Origin: Nocardioides sp. S5
Lineage (GTDB): Bacteria > Actinomycetota > Actinomycetes > Propionibacteriales > Nocardioidaceae
NCBI RefSeq assembly: GCF_017310035.1
Contig: NZ_CP022296.1
Coordinates: 3,286,001-3,350,000 of the forward strand
Length of the DNA stretch: 64,000 bases
Direction of reading: 5' to 3'
Part shown: one piece after another, positions 62,800 to 64,000 of the stretch
Layout: each line of letters starts with the position of its first letter
How positions within the stretch are numbered: the stretch's first letter is position 1
Made by a program: the position numbers and the translations under genes
The notes under the pieces: generated by a model
Databases searched by the model: none
Seen by the model: only the letters and a program-made list of their open reading frames with translations
What the model was told of the DNA's origin: nothing

Positions 62800-64000
62800 T
62801 CAGCGCAGCGCGGTGGTGAGGCCGTCGCGGACCTCGGCGTAGGACGCGAGCTCGGCCTGGATCGGGGCGACGACGACCTCCGCGGACACCTCTGAGATCG
62901 CCTCGCGCAGGCGCTTGTCGGCCGAGCGCGCCCGCGCCTTCGCGGTGAGCGACACGAGCCAGCGGCACACCAGTGCCAGGAGGATGCCCAGGCCCACCCC
63001 GCCCAGCAGCATCAGCGTGGGCAGCGGGAAGGCGCCGACCTCCGGGGTCGGGGGCTCGGGCAGCCGGGCGTAGGAGCCGAAGGCGAGCAGTGCCAGCCAC
63101 CCGGCGCCGAGGACGGCGGAGACGATCAGGACGTACTGCAGGACGCGGACGAGGCCGGCCCACACCGGGATCTTCGCGGCGCCGAGGTCGGTCGAGGCGA
63201 CCGCCCGGTCGAGCCGGTCACCCAGGTCGGGCAGGCGCGAGACGGAGGCTGCGCGGACGGCGGAGGCCCAGGCCGGGGCCATGCCCTCCCCGACGTGGTC
63301 GGCCAGGGCCCGGACCTCGGTGTCGACCCGGGCACGCTGGACACCTGTGGCCTTGGGCACCGACGTGCGCGCGGTGCCGGTGAGCTCCTTGCCGGACGCG
63401 CCGAGGTCGAGGTGGAGTCGCTTGAGCGGGTCGGGCTTGAGCCGGGAGAACCAGGCGGTCACCGGCCACCCGGTCGCCCGGTTGGCCCGCAGGCGGGTGG
63501 AGTCGGCGACGGCCTTCACGACGGTCGGCACGCCGGCGGCTTCGGCGAAGGCGTCGTCGAGGGCGGCGATCCGCTCCTTCGACAAGGTCGGTGCCTTGCC
63601 GGTGCCGGTGGCCTCCTGGAGGCGCTGGGCGGCGCTCTTCACGTCGGCCTCGAGCCGCGAGCGGGTGACCTTCTTGGCCGCGACGCGCTCGGCGATCATG
63701 CCGCGCAGCTCGTCGACGCCCCAGCCGTGGCGCGCGCTCACGCCCAGCACCGGGACGCCGGCCAGGCCGTCGGCCTCGAGCAGGCGGCGTACGTCGTCGA
63801 GCATCGAGGCGCGCCGGTCCTCCGCCACGGTGTCGATGTGGTTGAGCACCACCAGCATCACGTCGCGGTGCCCCGACAGCGGCTTGAGGAAGCGGTCGTG
63901 GATGGCGGCGTCGGCGTACTTCTGCGGATCGAGCACCCACACCAGCATGTCGGCGAGCTGCACCAGGCGCTCGACCTCGAGGTGGTGGGAGACCTCGGTG
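62800..64000 (-). CDS. YfjP-like membrane GTPase (partial, N-terminus off the right edge)
   Basis: 400 codons visible; the frame stays open to base 64000 on the minus strand, so the true start and the P-loop lie outside. The visible part begins inside the G domain (ERLVQLADMLVWVLDPQKYAD), with NHID as the G4 motif (variant of NKxD) and SARHGWG as G5. About 250 residues of helical region follow with two membrane spans (VLQYVLIVSAVLGAGWLALLAF and LPTLMLLGGVGLGILLALVCRWLV). These are features of actinobacterial YfjP/dynamin-like GTPases. They often come as a pair of adjacent genes; the partner would be off the window. Function unknown. Confidence 0.85.
   Translation of the reverse strand, partial: TEVSHHLEVERLVQLADMLVWVLDPQKYADAAIHDRFLKPLSGHRDVMLVVLNHIDTVAEDRRASMLDDVRRLLEADGLAGVPVLGVSARHGWGVDELRGMIAERVAAKKVTRSRLEADVKSAAQRLQEATGTGKAPTLSKERIAALDDAFAEAAGVPTVVKAVADSTRLRANRATGWPVTAWFSRLKPDPLKRLHLDLGASGKELTGTARTSVPKATGVQRARVDTEVRALADHVGEGMAPAWASAVRAASVSRLPDLGDRLDRAVASTDLGAAKIPVWAGLVRVLQYVLIVSAVLGAGWLALLAFGSYARLPEPPTPEVGAFPLPTLMLLGGVGLGILLALVCRWLVSLTAKARARSADKRLREAISEVSAEVVVAPIQAELASYAEVRDGLTTALR

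Overview
The window is very GC-rich, gene-dense actinobacterial chromosome. Codon use, protein sequences and gene order point to a Nocardioides-like member of the Propionibacteriales (inference; no 16S or other marker is present). Most of it is core chromosome. The gene order is the one known from other Actinobacteria: proB-obg-rpmA-rplU-rne, then the mre/rodA shape genes, ndk-DUF4233-folC, clpX-clpP2-clpP1-tig, rpiB-nei2, a DsbA-like gene divergent from pepN, then glbO, ettA and an ssb paralogue. From memory, this parallels the Mycobacterium tuberculosis Rv2440c-Rv2478c order. No transposase, integrase, prophage, CRISPR array or rRNA was seen. Two tRNA genes, Pro(UGG) and Gly(UCC), lie at about 44.0-44.2 kb.

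Layout. 0-2 kb: the start of a secreted Cys-rich protein that runs off the left edge, and a DUF222/HNH nuclease behind a promoter with a LexA-type SOS box. 2-10 kb, all on the minus strand: ProB, Obg, L27, L21, a large RNase E, and a DUF2344 protein. 10.09-24.58 kb: a surface-glycan island of twelve genes in alternating blocks. It encodes six predicted glycosyltransferases, a DUF2304 membrane protein, a polysaccharide flippase, a DUF2142-like membrane protein, an acyltransferase-SGNH O-acetylase and two methyltransferases, one with a long coiled-coil tail. 24.7-35 kb, minus strand: B12-binding radical SAM protein, RodA, PBP2, MreD, MreC, MreB, Ndk, DUF4233, FolC. 35-43.9 kb: a GNAT protein, ValRS (plus strand), a membrane-anchored Lys/Arg/Glu/Ala repeat protein, ClpX, ClpP2, ClpP1 and trigger factor. 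44-54.6 kb: the two tRNAs, a SpoIIE-type phosphatase overlapping Nei2 and RpiB, an esterase, a LURP-one protein, MetRS, a Rv2466c-like protein, aminopeptidase N and two small proteins. 54.7-64 kb: MscS, truncated haemoglobin O, a two-hotdog thioesterase, a thiolase, MarR, EttA, a SigE-family sigma factor with an overlapping membrane partner, an SSB paralogue and a membrane GTPase that runs off the right edge.

The most interesting region is the glycan island. The radical SAM protein (ends 24676) and the DUF2344 protein (starts 10025) are normally neighbours or fused, and here about 14.6 kb of glycan genes sits between them. The set could assemble, modify (O-acetyl, methyl) and export a surface polysaccharide. 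The methyltransferase/coiled-coil protein has a layout that recalls chain-terminating 'molecular ruler' proteins. One glycosyltransferase carries four N-terminal copies of a roughly 40-residue repeat.

Several chains are tightly packed, with ATGA, GTGA or TGATG overlaps (mreB-C-D-pbp2, DUF4233-folC, rpiB-nei2-phosphatase, sigma-partner, and most island pairs). Several genes have a TANNNT-like -10 only 6-7 nt before the start codon, which suggests leaderless transcripts. All function calls come from reading the sequence; no database search was run.
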